Of a stretch of 64,000 nucleotides of DNA, positions 18,979-30,505 are shown piece by piece. Below the pieces are notes generated by a model that did no database searches, was not told the DNA's origin, and saw nothing but the letters and a program-made list of their open reading frames with translations. The first letter of the stretch is position 1. Each line of letters opens with the position of its first letter. The DNA is taken from the NCBI GenBank assembly GCA_046346965.1, contig JAXMHB010000009.1, positions 1-64,000 of the forward strand, given 5' to 3'. The translations under genes and the position numbers were made by a program. This DNA comes from JAXMHB01 sp046346965 (GTDB taxonomy: Bacteria > Pseudomonadota > Gammaproteobacteria > Xanthomonadales > SZUA-5).

Positions 18979-19999
18979 AGAAGCTTGCCATCTCGCCAGC
19001 ATGAACGCGGCTTCTCGATGGTTGAGTTGCTGGTGGCACCTAGTCATCAGTCCCCAAATCATGATCAGCAGGTTGATCAGATCTTTCTTGCAAACCGCCA
19101 GTCTTACCGCGTCATGGAAGGCGCAAACTTTATGCAGGAGAACTTGCGCTTCGCAGTAGACCGAATCGCAACATCCGTAAGAATGGCCGATCACTGGGCG
19201 ACTGTAAGTCGACAGAAAATAAGCAACACCGCTTCAGGATCTTTGTGTTCAGCAGCTTGGGCCAGGGATCTGGAGTCATGGCGTTTGGGGGAGTGGACGG
19301 TAGTGCCAGCGTGCCGACTGCGGTGGAGTTCATGCATCAGCGCGGCCAATTACCAGCCTAACAGACATCATCTTGGTTCGCTACACTGGCCCGGACATTC
19401 TTCCAAACGCGGTCGGCCTCACATCCGCAGGTGGTACGTCCGGGCCGGTGTGGGGAGCGACAAAGGCGAGATTTTTCCGTGGAAATACCCGCCTGCGTCA
19501 CATCGAGGCAACGCAGGTGTTTCTCGATGCAATACAACGCCGAGTTGTTCTGGGTCCGTCGATGCAGCGACCCTGGAGCAGACGCCAGTTGCGGCACCAG
19601 TGACGATGGTGATCAGCCGGATCGCATTCCGACCTTAATGCGATCATATCCTGGACACCAACGCGAGCAGCTGGACATTCAGGGCCCCTTGCCGAAGGCA
19701 TGGAACAGTTGCAGTTGGAGTATCAGGTCATGAATCGCGGATGGATGAACGCGACCGCCGTGAATGCGCTCACAACACTTCTGCCCACACCGTGGGATTT
19801 GATGATCACGGGTGCGCGCGTCGCCAGCATCATGCGCAGCGCCCAGCCCGACAGCGGCTTCGGACCGATACCCGCACCTTCAATCTGTCGAGCGACACGC
19901 CTAACTACTCCGTCCCGGCTGCTGCGCAGATATATGCGCGTCGCCTACGAGGCAAATGCTGTCATTCGCGCCCGTGTGCGGCCTGCTCCCGCTATTTGA
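18975..19999 (+). CDS. pilW: Type IV pilus minor pilin PilW (frameshifted)
   Basis: The start overlaps the pilV stop (ATGA). RQHERGFSMVELLVA gives a prepilin peptidase cleavage site and start of the N-terminal helix. Later pieces, QIFLANRQSYRVMEGANFMQ and NLRFAVDRIATSVRMADHW, match the PilW family. The remaining 700 bases contain only fragments in all three frames, so the sequence is badly interrupted. A C-terminal fragment ends at a TGA at 19997-19999, 13 bases before pilX. Confidence 0.75.
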
Positions 20000-20012
20000 T
20001 GAGGTGTAAACA

Positions 20013-20720
20013 ATGAACAACGGAAATGGACTGAGCGCAAGCAGGCCGGTGTCGCGCTGTTCGTTTGGGCTCATTTTTCTGCTGATTACTTTGGTGGCCG
20101 TAACAGCCATGCGCGGCACCTCGCTCGAGCTCAACATGGCGGCGAACACGGCAAACCACGAGGAGGCGTTCGGTGCGGAGTCGGGGCGTATGGCGTTCGT
20201 ACGGGTGATCCGCGACGTCGCCTGCAATTTCAACTTGCGCAGAGCGCATTGAAGTCACCGTCAACCGGTGGCGGAACCGCGTGTATCAATCCAGCGGTCT
20301 GCGGTCAGGCTCAAACCGGCCCGGCTGGCCTCGCAAACACAGCCAACTATCCTTGGGAGATAAACTGACGATAGAAAATCCGCTGTGGAACCTTAGCAAG
20401 CGCCTGCCTGGTGAGATTCCGTCGAACCCATCCTCGTACGTCAAGCGATTCGAGCTACTGTTCGGAACGGGTCAAGCTGGCGTAGCTTCAGTGGGCACCT
20501 ACCTCACGGACCCGGTCTTCCCGCCAGGCGCCGCTACGGCGCAAGTGCAGGGCTATGAGGGTCCCGGCGCTGGCTCGAAGGTGGCGGAACTCGAGATTGA
20601 AGTGACCTCCGGCGGCGTGATGTCCAATGCTCGCGCCAACGTGGCGGGACACACCGATACTAATGCGCGACGCCGCACCCGATACTTGTCTTTCCGATCT
20701 AACGTTTGGATCCTCTTGAG
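20013..20720 (+). CDS. pilX: Type IV pilus assembly protein PilX (frameshifted)
   Basis: The N-terminal part contains LIFLLITLVAVTAMRGTSLE followed by LNMAANTANHEEAF, the membrane helix and first soluble segment of PilX-type minor pilins. The preceding SRPVSRCSFG is out of frame relative to an expected GVALFVGL start, so an indel lies within the first 25 codons. A second break follows near codon 70. The C-terminal boundary is taken as the TGA just before the pilY1 ribosome site. Confidence 0.72.
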
Positions 20721-20732
20721 GAGAAGCGCACC

Positions 20733-23700
20733 ATGCAAACTTCACTGTCAGAGCTGAAACTGCGTTGAGTGCTCTGGGGCTGTCGGTCGTCAGCGTCATC
20801 GGGTTGCCCTTTGTTCGGACCACGCCCATGCCGCGCGCACGTCCGTCGGATATGTCCAGCTTCACCCAATTCCCGGTGGTGGGAACTAGTGCCAGCGTCG
20901 CGCCGCAGAGTCGTCCTAAACGTCTCTCGCGATCATCAGTTGTTCTACAAGGCGTACAACGACTACACCGATCTGGACGGCAACGGCACGCTCGGGGCAA
21001 GCACACATTCGATAGAAGCTACACGGCTATTTCGATTCCTACAAGTGCTACAACTACGACGCTGCGGGCAATCGTTCGCGCCGTCTTCGATCACGAATAA
21101 CAAGTATTGCTCGGGCGCCTGGTCGGGAAACTTCCTGAACTGGGTAACGATGTCGCGCATGGACGCGACGCGCAGGTGCTGATCGGCGGCCTGCGGTCCA
21201 CCGACGTCAGCACGACCGTCCTCGAGCGTGCACATTTGCCGGGTGACAGGCATTCTGGGCTAAGTACTACAACGGTCCGGATATCGAAACCTGACCCCTT
21301 CGATCCGCCGACGACCTCATCACCGGTGAGCGTTACTTTTGCCTCAGATGTCCGCGTTGGGCCTTACATTACGCCTGACACGGCAAGCACCTGGGTGGAA
21401 CACGGCGCCGTACGGCGCGGCGCCGCAGCACTGCGGTGCTCAATTTTCCTTTGGCTGGCGTGACAACCTACCAGATCGGCGATCAAAGTGAGAATCGAGG
21501 TCCCGTCTTACACCGACACTTTCATGGTGGGTGAGTGATGCTGCAGTTAACGGGACAACACGGTTTCCATCCGCATCAACCCCGATAGCGTTGTTTCAAT
21601 GGGCAGCCCGCAAACCCCACCAACACGGCATTCCGTAATGCAGTTACACGCAACTTCACGCTAACGAATCTGACTCGCACTGGTATTTCCTTCTGCAATA
21701 CGAACTTTGCCAATGCGTCCGATGGTCTGTCATAAAATGACACGTCGCCACCGCTTTTGCGCGTGGCGCAGGGCAACTACGACCTCTGGGCAGCCAATGA
21801 GCAGGTGCAGTGCAAATGGTTCGATGAGCGCAGTAACTCACTGGGGCAGCTTTTACGCAGCATTCCGCGGCAACGGCAATCGCGCTATTGTCCGGCCTGA
21901 ATGCGAGTGGCGAATGCGCGCCGCACGGCCGCGTCACCTTACGCATCAGTGGCGCTCGGCAGCGGGCAGAGCGCGGGCCAATTCGTGGTGCGCGTGGAAG
22001 CCTGCCGTTCAACTATGCTCGGCACCGAGCGTTGCAAGCAGTATCCAGGCGGCAACTACAAACCTATCCGGTCTGCTCCAGCAATACGGCGACGAAGGCG
22101 ATCTGAAGTTCGCACTATTCACGCCCGCTTGGGCCAAGAACGTAACGGGTAGCGTGCTGCGCAAGGGCATGGCGGACATGCGCGACGAGGTCAATACGAC
22201 GACCGACGGCACGTTCAAAAATTTCAGGGTTTGGTATTCACCCTCAACAAACTGCGCATCGTAAACTACAACGCAGGCACGGGTAACAATTACGGCGCTA
22301 ACGACGGCTGTAGCTATCAGCGCACAGGTATCGGGAATGGTCTGACTGACGCGGTAGCGGTGGGAGTGCTCCAGTTGGGGTAACCCGATGTCTGAGCTGT
22401 ACGCCAGCGAGAAACGCACGCTATCTTGCCGGCTCGACGGCCACGGTGCGATGGCTCCGGGAACCTCGGGCGGCGATACGGCTCTGGGTCTCCCTACACC
22501 GCCGACCTGGACGACCCGATCTCGCCCTCCTCTATTGCTCGCCGCTGAACGTGCTTAACTTCAACGCGAGTGTGAGCAAGTACGACTGGAATGGCGTGCC
22601 GACGACCGGCTTGGCGGGCGGTCCCAATGCGGTGGCGCCCCCGAGCAGGCGCACTGTGGGTACCACCGAAGGATTGTCCGGGAGCGTGTTCATCGGTGAA
22701 CGGATCCACCGATGACAATCTGCTCTTCCATCAAGGCCTTTGGATCCTTGGGCGCGGCACGCTTGTGTCCTGAGGCACCAGCGCTGGAAGGCTCTTGATG
22801 GCGGCGGCTTGGTGGGCCAAGACGAACAAGATCCGCAGCACCCCAGCGATTACCGAGTACAAGATCGCCGGTCCTCAAGGTGACGACCTACGGCATTCAG
22901 TTAGCGACGAACACGCCGAAAATTGAGATTCCGGTTGGCGGCGGTCGTAAGGTGTCCATCCTGCCCGCCTACCGTTTGGATAAGAGCTCCAATGGCAGCG
23001 GCCCTTTCGGCGGCGGTGCAATTGTGGATTTTCAGGTGGTGTCGCTGGACGTCGCGAACGGTCGTGGCAAGTTTTACGTGAAGATTGGGAGGATAGCGCT
23101 CAGGGTGGCGATTACGACCAAGACATGTGGGGCACTATTACTTATGAAGTGTTGAATTCCGGGGCGCAGGTCAAGATCACAGCAGACGCTGTCTCGGCAT
23201 CGACCAACGCGGGCCAGGGCTTTGGCTATGTGATCGACGGCACGACTAAAGACGGCCCGCACTTCCATTCGGGCATTTACGATTTCGACTTCACCGATCC
23301 TTCGTCGCACAGGTCTTTACGTGGGATCGGTGCTTGCCAATGGTACGTCCGTTTACATCAACGTCAGCGGCGGCTGCTGAAGCTGAAGTTGACGGATCCG
23401 CCGACCTCGGTTACCTACGACGTGTCTTCGAGTGGAGCGCAGGCGAAGCTGTTCGCCAGACGATCCGCTTTGGTTTGCCGCGAAGTACGGCGGCTTTACC
23501 GACAGCAACAACAACAACATTCCGGACTTACAGAGCGAATGGGACACCCGCAATGTCGCGGGCGACCCGACTCGGACGGAATTCCTGATACCCTATTCCT
23601 GTTGACAGAATCCGGAGGCCCTAGAGGACTCTTTATCTCGCGTATTCCGGCAGATCCTGTCTAAGACTTCCTCAGGTACTGCGGCCGCCGTCGTGGCGAA

Positions 23701-26105
23701 CAGCTCTCCCACGCGGTTTCGGCGCTGTTTATCAAGCGCTGTTTGAACAACGCCGCAGCAGCGCCAATGCGCGCGAGGCGCGGTGGTTGGGTGATCTTCA
23801 GGGTATTTGGATCGACAGTGCCGGTTATTTGCGCGAAGACATCAATGCGAATAAGCGCTTGGATAATTATTCGGTTGATCTGTGATCCAGTTCTACTTCG
23901 ATCCCAACGTGCAACCACCGCGCGCGCGCTATAAACAGCTGAAAACAATACAGAAAATTGCGAACCCTGACGAGTTTGTGGCAGGGCCGGTCGGAGGGAC
24001 GGTTTGCCGCCAGGTACGACCTTGGAGCTTGAGGGACCTCGGACCCTGTGGAATGCTCGCAAGACGCTTGCCGCCCTGTCGTAGTGGGTTGGATGTGCAG
24101 CGGACGTATCTGCTACGGCTGCGGAAACTGGCCGCCACATCTTGACTTGGGTGGATTCCAACTACGACGGGAATTTGAGTCAGTCGGAGGTGTTGCCCTT
24201 CGTGTGGGGTACGGGTGGGTTCGGCTCGAGCAATAAAGGATTCTTGAACTCGAACGACAATACGGGGCCAGAACATTGTGAATTGGGTACGTGGTGTCGA
24301 GGTGGCTGGGTTCCGTAATCGGCTGCTCGACTATTCCAACACCGGGACGCCGCGGGTGTTGCGGTTCGGGGATGTCGTCAATTCGACGCCTTCGTAGCCG
24401 GCAGCCCAGCCGAGGCCTTCAATCTGCTGTACAATGACGATAGCTATACAGAGTTTTCGGCAGCTTACACGCCGCGTCGGCAGATGGTCTATGTCGGTGC
24501 GAACGACGGTATGCTGCATGCGTTCCACGGCGGCTTCTTCGATCAGCGGCAACTGCGGTTCGCGCGAAGCGCAGTACCGCCAGCGCACCAGTTGGGCGCT
24601 GAAATGTGGGCATACGTTCCGGGAACCTGTTGCCGCATCTGCGTTGGCTGACAGATTCGAACTACACACACATGTCTTTTACGTCGATGGTAGTCCCTAT
24701 GTATTTGACGCCAACGTTTTTTCGTCGGACTCCACGCATGTGCAAGGATGGGGGACGTTGTTGGCAGTGAACTTCCCGCACCGGCGGAAGGGAACATACG
24801 GCCTGATACGGCGAATGACGGCTTGGGCGCTGCGAACTCCGACGGCAATCCGACGGATGATCTATTGTCGCGTGCGGCTACCGTGCTCCTGGATGTCACA
24901 AATCCGGAAGCTGCGCCGAAGGTTCTTGCCGAGATTCCGGTAGACGAAGGCTGGCAGTTGGGGCGGCCGACGGTGGCTGCGTTCCGCGATATCAATGGAT
25001 CCACGAACAAATTCTTCTTGATCGTACCCTCTGGGCCGAATAAAGAGCTGAGCGGGCGCATCGTTTCCGACCGGGCTTTCAAAATCCGTGTCTATGACTT
25101 AGCGCAGTTGGCGAATGGTGGTTTCGCCGGTGCGTACCTTGGACGACCCAGCGGGATCGGGAGATTTGAGTTTTGCTATGGACCCGGTGTCGGCCGACTA
25201 CGATCTTGGTGACTACAAGGCAGAGGCGATTTACTTCGGTACCGTGAAGGCGCCGGCAACCGGCGTGGAGTTCACCGGTAGTCTGTTCAAGGTAAATACG
25301 GGCGAGAGTGCGAATCCTGCGTCCTGGAGTATTCAGCTTGTGCACACATTACCCAGCGGCCGATTACCATTCGTCCGATGATGGGTCTGGATGACAAGAA
25401 CGAGCGCTATGTGTACGTAGGTACCGGGCGCTTGCTCTCGGGGCTTGATACCGATTCGGCGGTCCTGCAGCGCATTTATGGCATCAAGGATCGGTCGATT
25501 AGTCCAAACACGGTCGGTGGTCTCCCGACCACGGGTTTGGTCGACGTGAGTTCGGTTTCGGTCACCGCTGGCGGGTTGGTGAACCGGGAGCACGCAGTTC
25601 AACGACTACCTGGCCACGTTCGACGCGCTGCGGGAGGTTGGTATCGTAACTTGGCAGCCGCTACGACTCTGGGCGGCTCGAACGAGTTGTCGGTAATCAG
25701 GCGCTGGTTTCAGGATTGTTGCTCACGACCACTTATGTGCCCAGCAAGGATCTCTGCGCAAATCTCGGCACGTCCAATCTGTTCGTGCTGAACTACAAGG
25801 CGGGTGTCGCATCCCCGTCCGCTGGCGAACGCTGGGGTGGAACGCCGCCCTCGGTTCTACGGTAGTCAATCCTTCAACTGCCCTGGGTCCAGGCGTCCCG
25901 TCCGCTCCGACGATTGCCATTGGTCAGGGGCAGGGCGGTCGTAGTAGCCAGGAGCACTTGCAGCCGGACGTCCACCGGTGCGATCATCTGCCAGGACCTC
26001 GAGAGCGAGCAGTTGTCGCGTTCAGGTGAATCGTCTGGCGTCAACCGTCAGGTGGTCTCTCATGTACGTGCGTCGAACAAAGATGCTGGGCTTCTCATTG
26101 ATTGA
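20733..26105 (+). CDS. pilY1: Type IV pilus tip adhesin/assembly factor PilY1 (many frameshifts)
   Basis: An ATG at 20733 follows a GAGGAG site. Recognisable pieces in order include LNVSRDHQLFYKAYNDYTDL, the NKYCSGAWSGNFLNWVTMSR stretch followed by DATRR, and PAWAKNVTG. The PilY1 C-terminal propeller signature is RQMVYVGANDGMLHAFHGGF near 24480, followed by VTNPEAAPKVLAEI and later MMGLDDKNERYVYVGTGRLL. About 5.3 kb suggests a protein near 1,750 residues. More than ten indels break it. PilY1 is exported, caps the pilus and mediates adhesion and pilus biogenesis. The C-terminus is uncertain and may stop before pilE. Confidence 0.82.
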
Positions 26106-26478
26106 ACTGATGGTGGTTGTGGCGGTCGTCGCGATTTTGGCTGCATTCGCTATCCCTACCTATCGCGACTACGTTTTACGGGCTGCGCGAACCGACGCAA
26201 AGAACTCGTTGGTGGATCTTGCTGCAAGGCAGGAGCGGTTTCGAGTTTGCGAACAATGCCCTGTACCACGACGTTGACGCAGTTGAATGCAGGTTCAACG
26301 TCCTTGGATGCGGAAAGTATTCTTTGACGATGGCCGGTACGGCGACGGCGTTTTCGATCACGGCGACGCCGGCAGGCACGCAGGTGCAAGACAAGTGTGG
26401 CGCCTTGACATTGAATCAGGCCGGATTTTGCCGGCACGGTCAACTCAAACAGTTAGTGCTCAGGAGTGTTGGCGGTGA
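26062..26478 (+). CDS. pilE: Type IV pilin PilE (frameshifted)
   Basis: MYVRRTKMLGFSLIELMVVV shows a prepilin cleavage site (G/FSLIE) and is followed by AVVAILAAFAIPTYRDYVLR, the classical PilE N-terminal helix. RTDAKNSLVDLAARQERF continues in frame, then an indel near 26240 moves the protein to the frame giving FSITATPAGTQVQDKCGALT. A final shift yields ...SAQECWR with its C-terminal Cys, ending at TGA 26476-26478. The two late cysteines should form the pilin disulfide loop. The stop overlaps a GTG start. Confidence 0.8.
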
Positions 26479-26906
26479 GACGCGTATTGCTGGTCTGTGG
26501 GCTGCTGGTCTGCTGCTTACGCAGGCGCGGCGGACAAGGTCTATCGGTGGGTTGATGCGGCGGGCGTCACTCACTTTGATGCTCGTCCGCCCGCCGATGG
26601 TCAACAGACGGAGAGTGCTGGTGCAGGGCGAACGGCGCTCGAAGCCGGAGGTTGTTCAGCAGGATGCGCCGGCGGCGGGTTGTCGGAGATTCGGTGGACC
26701 AGGAGTTGAGCGTGGACGCGGATATCCGCGAACAGGCTCGCAGTCGCTTCGGGTATTGCAGCAGGAGAAGGTGGTCGTTAGGCGGGACAAGCAATCCGGT
26801 GAGCGGCGGGTACTGTCAGCCGCGGAGCGGGCGGAAGCCGTGGTGACCGCTGGAAGCTGAGGTGAAGCGCGTGTGCGGTTCTGAGCCAGCCAGGCGAGGT
26901 GCATGA
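26475..26906 (+). CDS. DUF4124-domain protein in the pilin operon (frameshifted)
   Basis: A GTG at 26475 overlaps the pilE stop (GTGA). The N-terminus RRVLLVCGLLVCC is a signal peptide. In the next frame AYAGAADKVYRWVDAAGVTH and FDARPPADG give a DUF4124 domain (K-VY-W-D..G..H). Fragments VDQELSVDADIREQ, SGERRVLSAAERAEAV and EVKRVCG complete a protein of about 143 residues. DUF4124 proteins are small periplasmic proteins without known function. The position between pilE and fimT suggests a part in pilus biogenesis. Confidence 0.68.
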
Positions 26907-27511
26907 TGAGTTCCAGACAGGTTTGGTTTTACGTTACTCGAGTTGATCTTTACGCTGGCGTTGCTGGCGGTGGTGTCAGCGTTCGCACTGCCGTCTCTGC
27001 AAACCACGGTGCGCCGTAATCAGGTCTCTACTGAGGTCGGCAAACTGCTGTCGGATCTGCTGTTCGCGCGCGTAATACCGCGGTGTCTCGCGGTCGAGTC
27101 GTGACCTTGTGTCGGAGTAGTGACCTAGCGTCGTGCGGGGGTGGGGGCGGCAGGTCAGTATGATGTGGGCTGGCTGACGTATATGGCGACCGCGCCGCGA
27201 ATTCCATGACCTCAGGGGCCGGTTTTGAGTTGCTCAAAGTGGGGGACATCCGTCGGTAATGCCAATCTGCAGATTCGGTCTCCTGGCGCACAGGCACCGA
27301 CGCACATCGGCAAGCCGAATGGTCGCATTGATCCGGCGACGCGGTTCGATATCGGTGTCGGTCTGCTACGACGGCGCGTCTACTACGCAGGTGCCGGCAG
27401 AAGCGGATTGTCCTGTCGGCCTCCGGTCGTCCGAATGTGACGGATGTTCCGCCCGGTGGGTGCTGGTGGCGTCTGATCAGTCTGAAGACTGGTTCGCGAC
27501 TGAGTCGTTAG
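26906..27511 (+). CDS. fimT: GspH/FimT-type minor pilin FimT (frameshifted)
   Basis: The start overlaps the previous stop. After an early indel the frame reads LELIFTLALLAVVSAFALPS then LQTTVRRNQVSTEVGKLLSD, the hydrophobic helix and next segment of GspH/FimT pseudopilins. NTAVSRGRVVTLC and a WLTY stretch continue in another frame. The C-terminus IVLSASGRPNVTDVPPGGCW then WRLISLKTG ends at TAG 27509-27511 and is typical of FimT. In other xanthomonads fimT usually precedes pilV; here it closes the operon. Confidence 0.78.
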
Positions 27512-28250
27512 TCTCGGGGGTGGGCACTCGGGCTGCTCGGGGGCTTATTGGGTTTTCAAAGGCGGTCCATTTGCCCAATGCGTTTCTGAGCTCAAGCCGA
27601 AATTCGGCCTTGTAGTGCATCTTCGGGTGCCCGTTGATCCAGAAGCCGAGGTACAGGTAGGGCCTGGAGGTGCGGCGGGCGTACTCGATCTGCTGCAGGA
27701 TCGCCAAAGATCCCGAGGCTTCGTTTGGCGTGCTCGGGGCGTAGAAGGTGTAGATGGCCGACAGCGCGTTGGGCGTGCAGTCGGTGACGGCGATGGCGAC
27801 TAGATCATCGCCCAAATAGTGGTTGATGAAGACGGTGTCTGCCCAGGTGGAGAGCAGGAAGCGGCTGAAGCCTTCGGGGTCGCCGTCGTCCATGCCGGCG
27901 CCGGCGTGGCACCCGCTCAGGTAGCGCTGGTAGAGCGACAGGTGCTGCTCGCTCTCGTGGGCGGGTTCGATCTCCACGCGCAGGTCTTGGTTCTGCGCCC
28001 ACACCCGCTGATGGCGGCGGCTGGCCTCGAAGCGATCAGCCGCGATGCGGGTGGCGACACAGGCGCGCAGGCGGGGCACGCGGGGCGATAGATGCGGTCG
28101 CCGGCGCGGGAAGCCGTGCTCCAGCGCCTGTTCAAACACCTGCGCGAGGCGCGGTTCCTCGGGGTCCAAGACCAGATTGTTCGCAGTGCGGTCCGCGTAG
28201 TAGCCACACGGATGATCCTGTGTGCGAAACAGTCGGACGCTCTCGGCCAT
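27477..28250 (-). CDS. bpt: Aspartate/glutamate leucyltransferase (Bpt/Ate)
   Basis: The protein of about 257 residues transfers leucine from Leu-tRNA to N-terminal Asp or Glu, marking substrates for ClpS/ClpAP. The start at 28250 (MAESVRLFRTQDHPCGYYAD) matches the family N-terminus with its Cys-Gly motif. YLGFWINGHPKMHYKAEF near the end is the family signature. Between 28100 and 28070 two indels (net three bases) push about 15 residues out of frame; the corrected frame reads GDRIYRPACP followed by C.ACV, restoring conserved cysteines. The 3' end overlaps the fimT end on the opposite strand. Confidence 0.9.
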   Translation of the reverse strand: MAESVRLFRTQDHPCGYYADRTANNLVLDPEEPRLAQVFEQALEHGFPRRRPHLSPRVPRLRACVATRIAADRFEASRRHQRVWAQNQDLRVEIEPAHESEQHLSLYQRYLSGCHAGAGMDDGDPEGFSRFLLSTWADTVFINHYLGDDLVAIAVTDCTPNALSAIYTFYAPSTPNEASGSLAILQQIEYARRTSRPYLYLGFWINGHPKMHYKAEFRLELRNALGKWTAFENPISPRAARVPTPETNDSVANQSSD

Positions 28251-28284
28251 GCGCGTAGTGCTCAGCTCTCGGGGACGAGGCGTA

Positions 28285-29124
28285 TCAGGCCTTCCTGCCG
28301 GTTGAGGCCACGAGGCGCCCCTGGGCGTCATAGATCATGCCGCGGGACAGTCCACGCCCCGCGTGGTCGGACTGTCGCAGGAGTACAGCAGCCAGTCGTC
28401 GATGCGGAAGCTGCGGTGGAACCACATCGCGTGATCCAGACTGGCCATCACCGCATGCCCTGCAGATAGCTGATGCCGTGCGGGAGTGTGGCGGTGCCGA
28501 TCAGGTGAAAGTCGGAGGCGTAGGCGAGCAGCGCGCGGTGGAGCAGTTCGTCGTCGTCGATGCGATCGACCAGTCGGAACCAGACGTGTTGGAAGGGTGG
28601 GCGCTTCGGTCGCTTGATCTCATCGCGGGGATAGACATGAAGCCCGGAACTCGAACGGGCCTTTGCTCATGACCCAACGCTGCAGCTTGGCCGGGATGCG
28701 CGCCAGGGCTTCGGGGAGATCGGTTCGGGTTCGGTCAGGTCCTCGGGCGGCGGGACGTCCCGGCATCGACAGTTGGTGGATCAGGCCGTCCTCGGGCTCC
28801 TGAAACGACGCTGCCATGGTGAAGATCGGCCTTGTGCTGGATCGCCATGACGCGGCGCGAGCTGAAGCTCTTGCCGTCGCGGTGCGGTCCACCTCTCGTA
28901 GACGATCAGGGCCTCGACATCGCCAGCGCGCAGGAAGTAGGCGTGCATGGAGTGGACGACGCGCCCCTCGACGGTGCGCTGCGCGGCGATGGCGACTGCC
29001 CCAGCACCTGGCCCCCAAACACGAAGCGCGTGCCGATGTCGCGGCTCTGACCGCGGGACAGGTTCTCTTCGATGCGCTCCAGTTGCAGCAGGTCGATCAA
29101 CTCGGTGACGATGGCTTTGGGCAT
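28285..29124 (-). CDS. tesB: Acyl-CoA thioesterase II TesB (frameshifted)
   Basis: TesB hydrolyses acyl-CoA to free fatty acid and CoA. The start at 29124 reads MPKAIVTELIDLLQLERIEE, followed by GTRFVFGGQVLGQ (first hot-dog fold). After an indel near 29000 come VHSMHAYFLRAGD and MAIQHRPIFTMAASFQEPED, then WVMSKGPFEFR. The second hot-dog fold gives LASLDHAMWFHRSFR, ending RGMIYDAQGRLVASTGRKA at TGA 28285-28287. At least five indels occur. It lies 34 bases upstream of bpt on the same strand. Confidence 0.85.
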
Positions 29125-29180
29125 GGGCAATGCTGCGCTGCGGGAGGGCGCCACTATGCCGCGCAGCGGAGCACGAGGAA

Positions 29181-29312
29181 CCTCTAGCCGCGGTGGAGCA
29201 GAAGCGGGGCGGGGGGCAAGGGGCGGGGGACCAGTCGTACGGCGGCTGCGTTGCGCTGTCGGCAGTTTGCTGATCGAGCGAGCGCGGAAAGCCAGACCTC
29301 GGCTTCGGGTCC
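29181..29312 (+). repeat. Dispersed G-tract repeat, copy R1
   Basis: An intergenic element of about 130 bp shares modules with the copies at 54.5-55.1 and 59.6 kb. The modules are a left end CCTCTAGCC...TGGAGC, a G-rich core (29205-29229: four runs of at least four G), then GACCAG, GCGTTGCGCT and a right end GTTTGCTGATCGAGCGAGC. It fills the gap between the tesB start and the 3' end of the amidase gene, both on the minus strand. Confidence 0.75.
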
Positions 29313-29314
29313 GC

Positions 29315-29882
29315 TCAGCTCAGCCGACGATGCGCTTCTTGATAGCGCGGGCAGGCCTCGAGGACCTTCGACCACGGAAACAGGGGGCCGGGATCGCGCT
29401 TGCGGTAGACCAGCAGGCTGTCGTCATCGCTGGCAGGTACTTGGCTGCGGTCCAGATCCTCGTGGCCGGCGATCTGAAGCGCAGGCTTGGGTAGGTGCTG
29501 GCCAGCCACTGCGCTGCAACGCGATCAGCGCCTCGATCTGCGCCTCGGGATAGGCCTCGGTCATGGTCTGATGGCGCGAGGCCAACCAGGTCAAAGGTAG
29601 CGCCAAGATTGACCAATTCGATGCCGATCGAGCGCGGGTTCCAGCCGCGCGTGTGGTTGGCGACACGGTCGGCGGCACATAGCACTCGATGCGCGCATCG
29701 CGATCGATGTAGTAGTGCCCGCTGTTGCCGGTGCTGCTGCTGTAGTGCTCGACTTCGCCGTGGGTGCGCGCTGTGGCGAGATCGGGCAGCTCGGTGCAAT
29801 GGAGGACGACGGTATCGATAGCCTCCGTGGATCGACGCTCCAGGCGCTCGACATAGGGCAGCGGGTGCGGGTGGACGAGCAT
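29315..29882 (-). CDS. AmpD-like N-acetylmuramoyl-L-alanine amidase (frameshifted)
   Basis: A protein of about 189 residues of the amidase_2 (zinc amidase/PGRP) family, which cleaves the amide between muramic acid and L-alanine in peptidoglycan or its fragments. IDTVVLHCTELPDL contains the first zinc His; SGHYYIDRDARIECYVPP and IGIELVN are family positions. The late AGHEDLD stretch with KRDPGPLFPW in another frame supplies the remaining metal and catalytic region. No signal peptide is evident at 29882, so a cytoplasmic recycling role is possible. Two or more indels are needed. The repeat R1 abuts its stop. Confidence 0.78.
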
Positions 29883-29998
29883 GGCCGACTCCGACCCCGG
29901 AGGACGCCTGAGCATAAGGGCCTCCCGCCAGCAGGCTGCGCGTCCGCGCTCGCGCTCGGCCATACTCGGCTGTCCGATGGATCGGTGTGGGAGTCAGC

Positions 29999-30505
29999 AT
30001 GAGCGTGGCGGGCCAGGTGATTCTCTCGCATGGCATGGAAGGCAGTCCCCAATGCGACCAAAGTGCGTGTGCTGGCCGAGGTCGCTGAGCGCCTGCGCTT
30101 TCGCAGCGAGCCGGGTGGACGATCAGGGCATCCTCGATCCGCTGACGCGCCTGGATCGTCTGCTGGCGCGCATCGATCAGGCCGCCGGCCCGGTGGTGCT
30201 GATGGGCTCGAGTCTGGGCGCCTACGTGTCGGGGCTGGCGTCCTTGCAGCGCGAGGTGGCAGGCCTGTTTCTGTTGGCGCCGCCGGTGCGCTTGCGCGGG
30301 TTGCGCCGGATCTGGCGCTGCGGGCGCCGCGGATCGCCATTGTGCATGGTTGGCGCGATGAGCTGATTGCCCCGAGGAGGTGTATGCGCTGGCCCACGCG
30401 CATCGGGCCAGTCTGCATCTGTATGACGCCGATCATCGATTGACCGAGGTGGTGCCGGCGATCGCCGAGCATTTCGAACGTTTTCTGATGCAGGTGCGCT
30501 CATGA
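29999..30505 (+). CDS. Small alpha/beta hydrolase (frameshifted)
   Basis: About 168 residues. MSVAGQVILSHGMEGSP gives an oxyanion-loop HG; the next frames give NATKVRVLAEVAE, GPVVLMGSSLGAYVSGL (nucleophile elbow GSSLG) and ALRAPRIAIVHGWRDELIAP with the catalytic Asp, then YDADHRLTE with the catalytic His. The size and motifs resemble YqiA-type small esterases. At least three indels break it. Its stop overlaps the start of rlmKL (ATGA), so the two are co-transcribed. The substrate is unknown. Confidence 0.75.
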
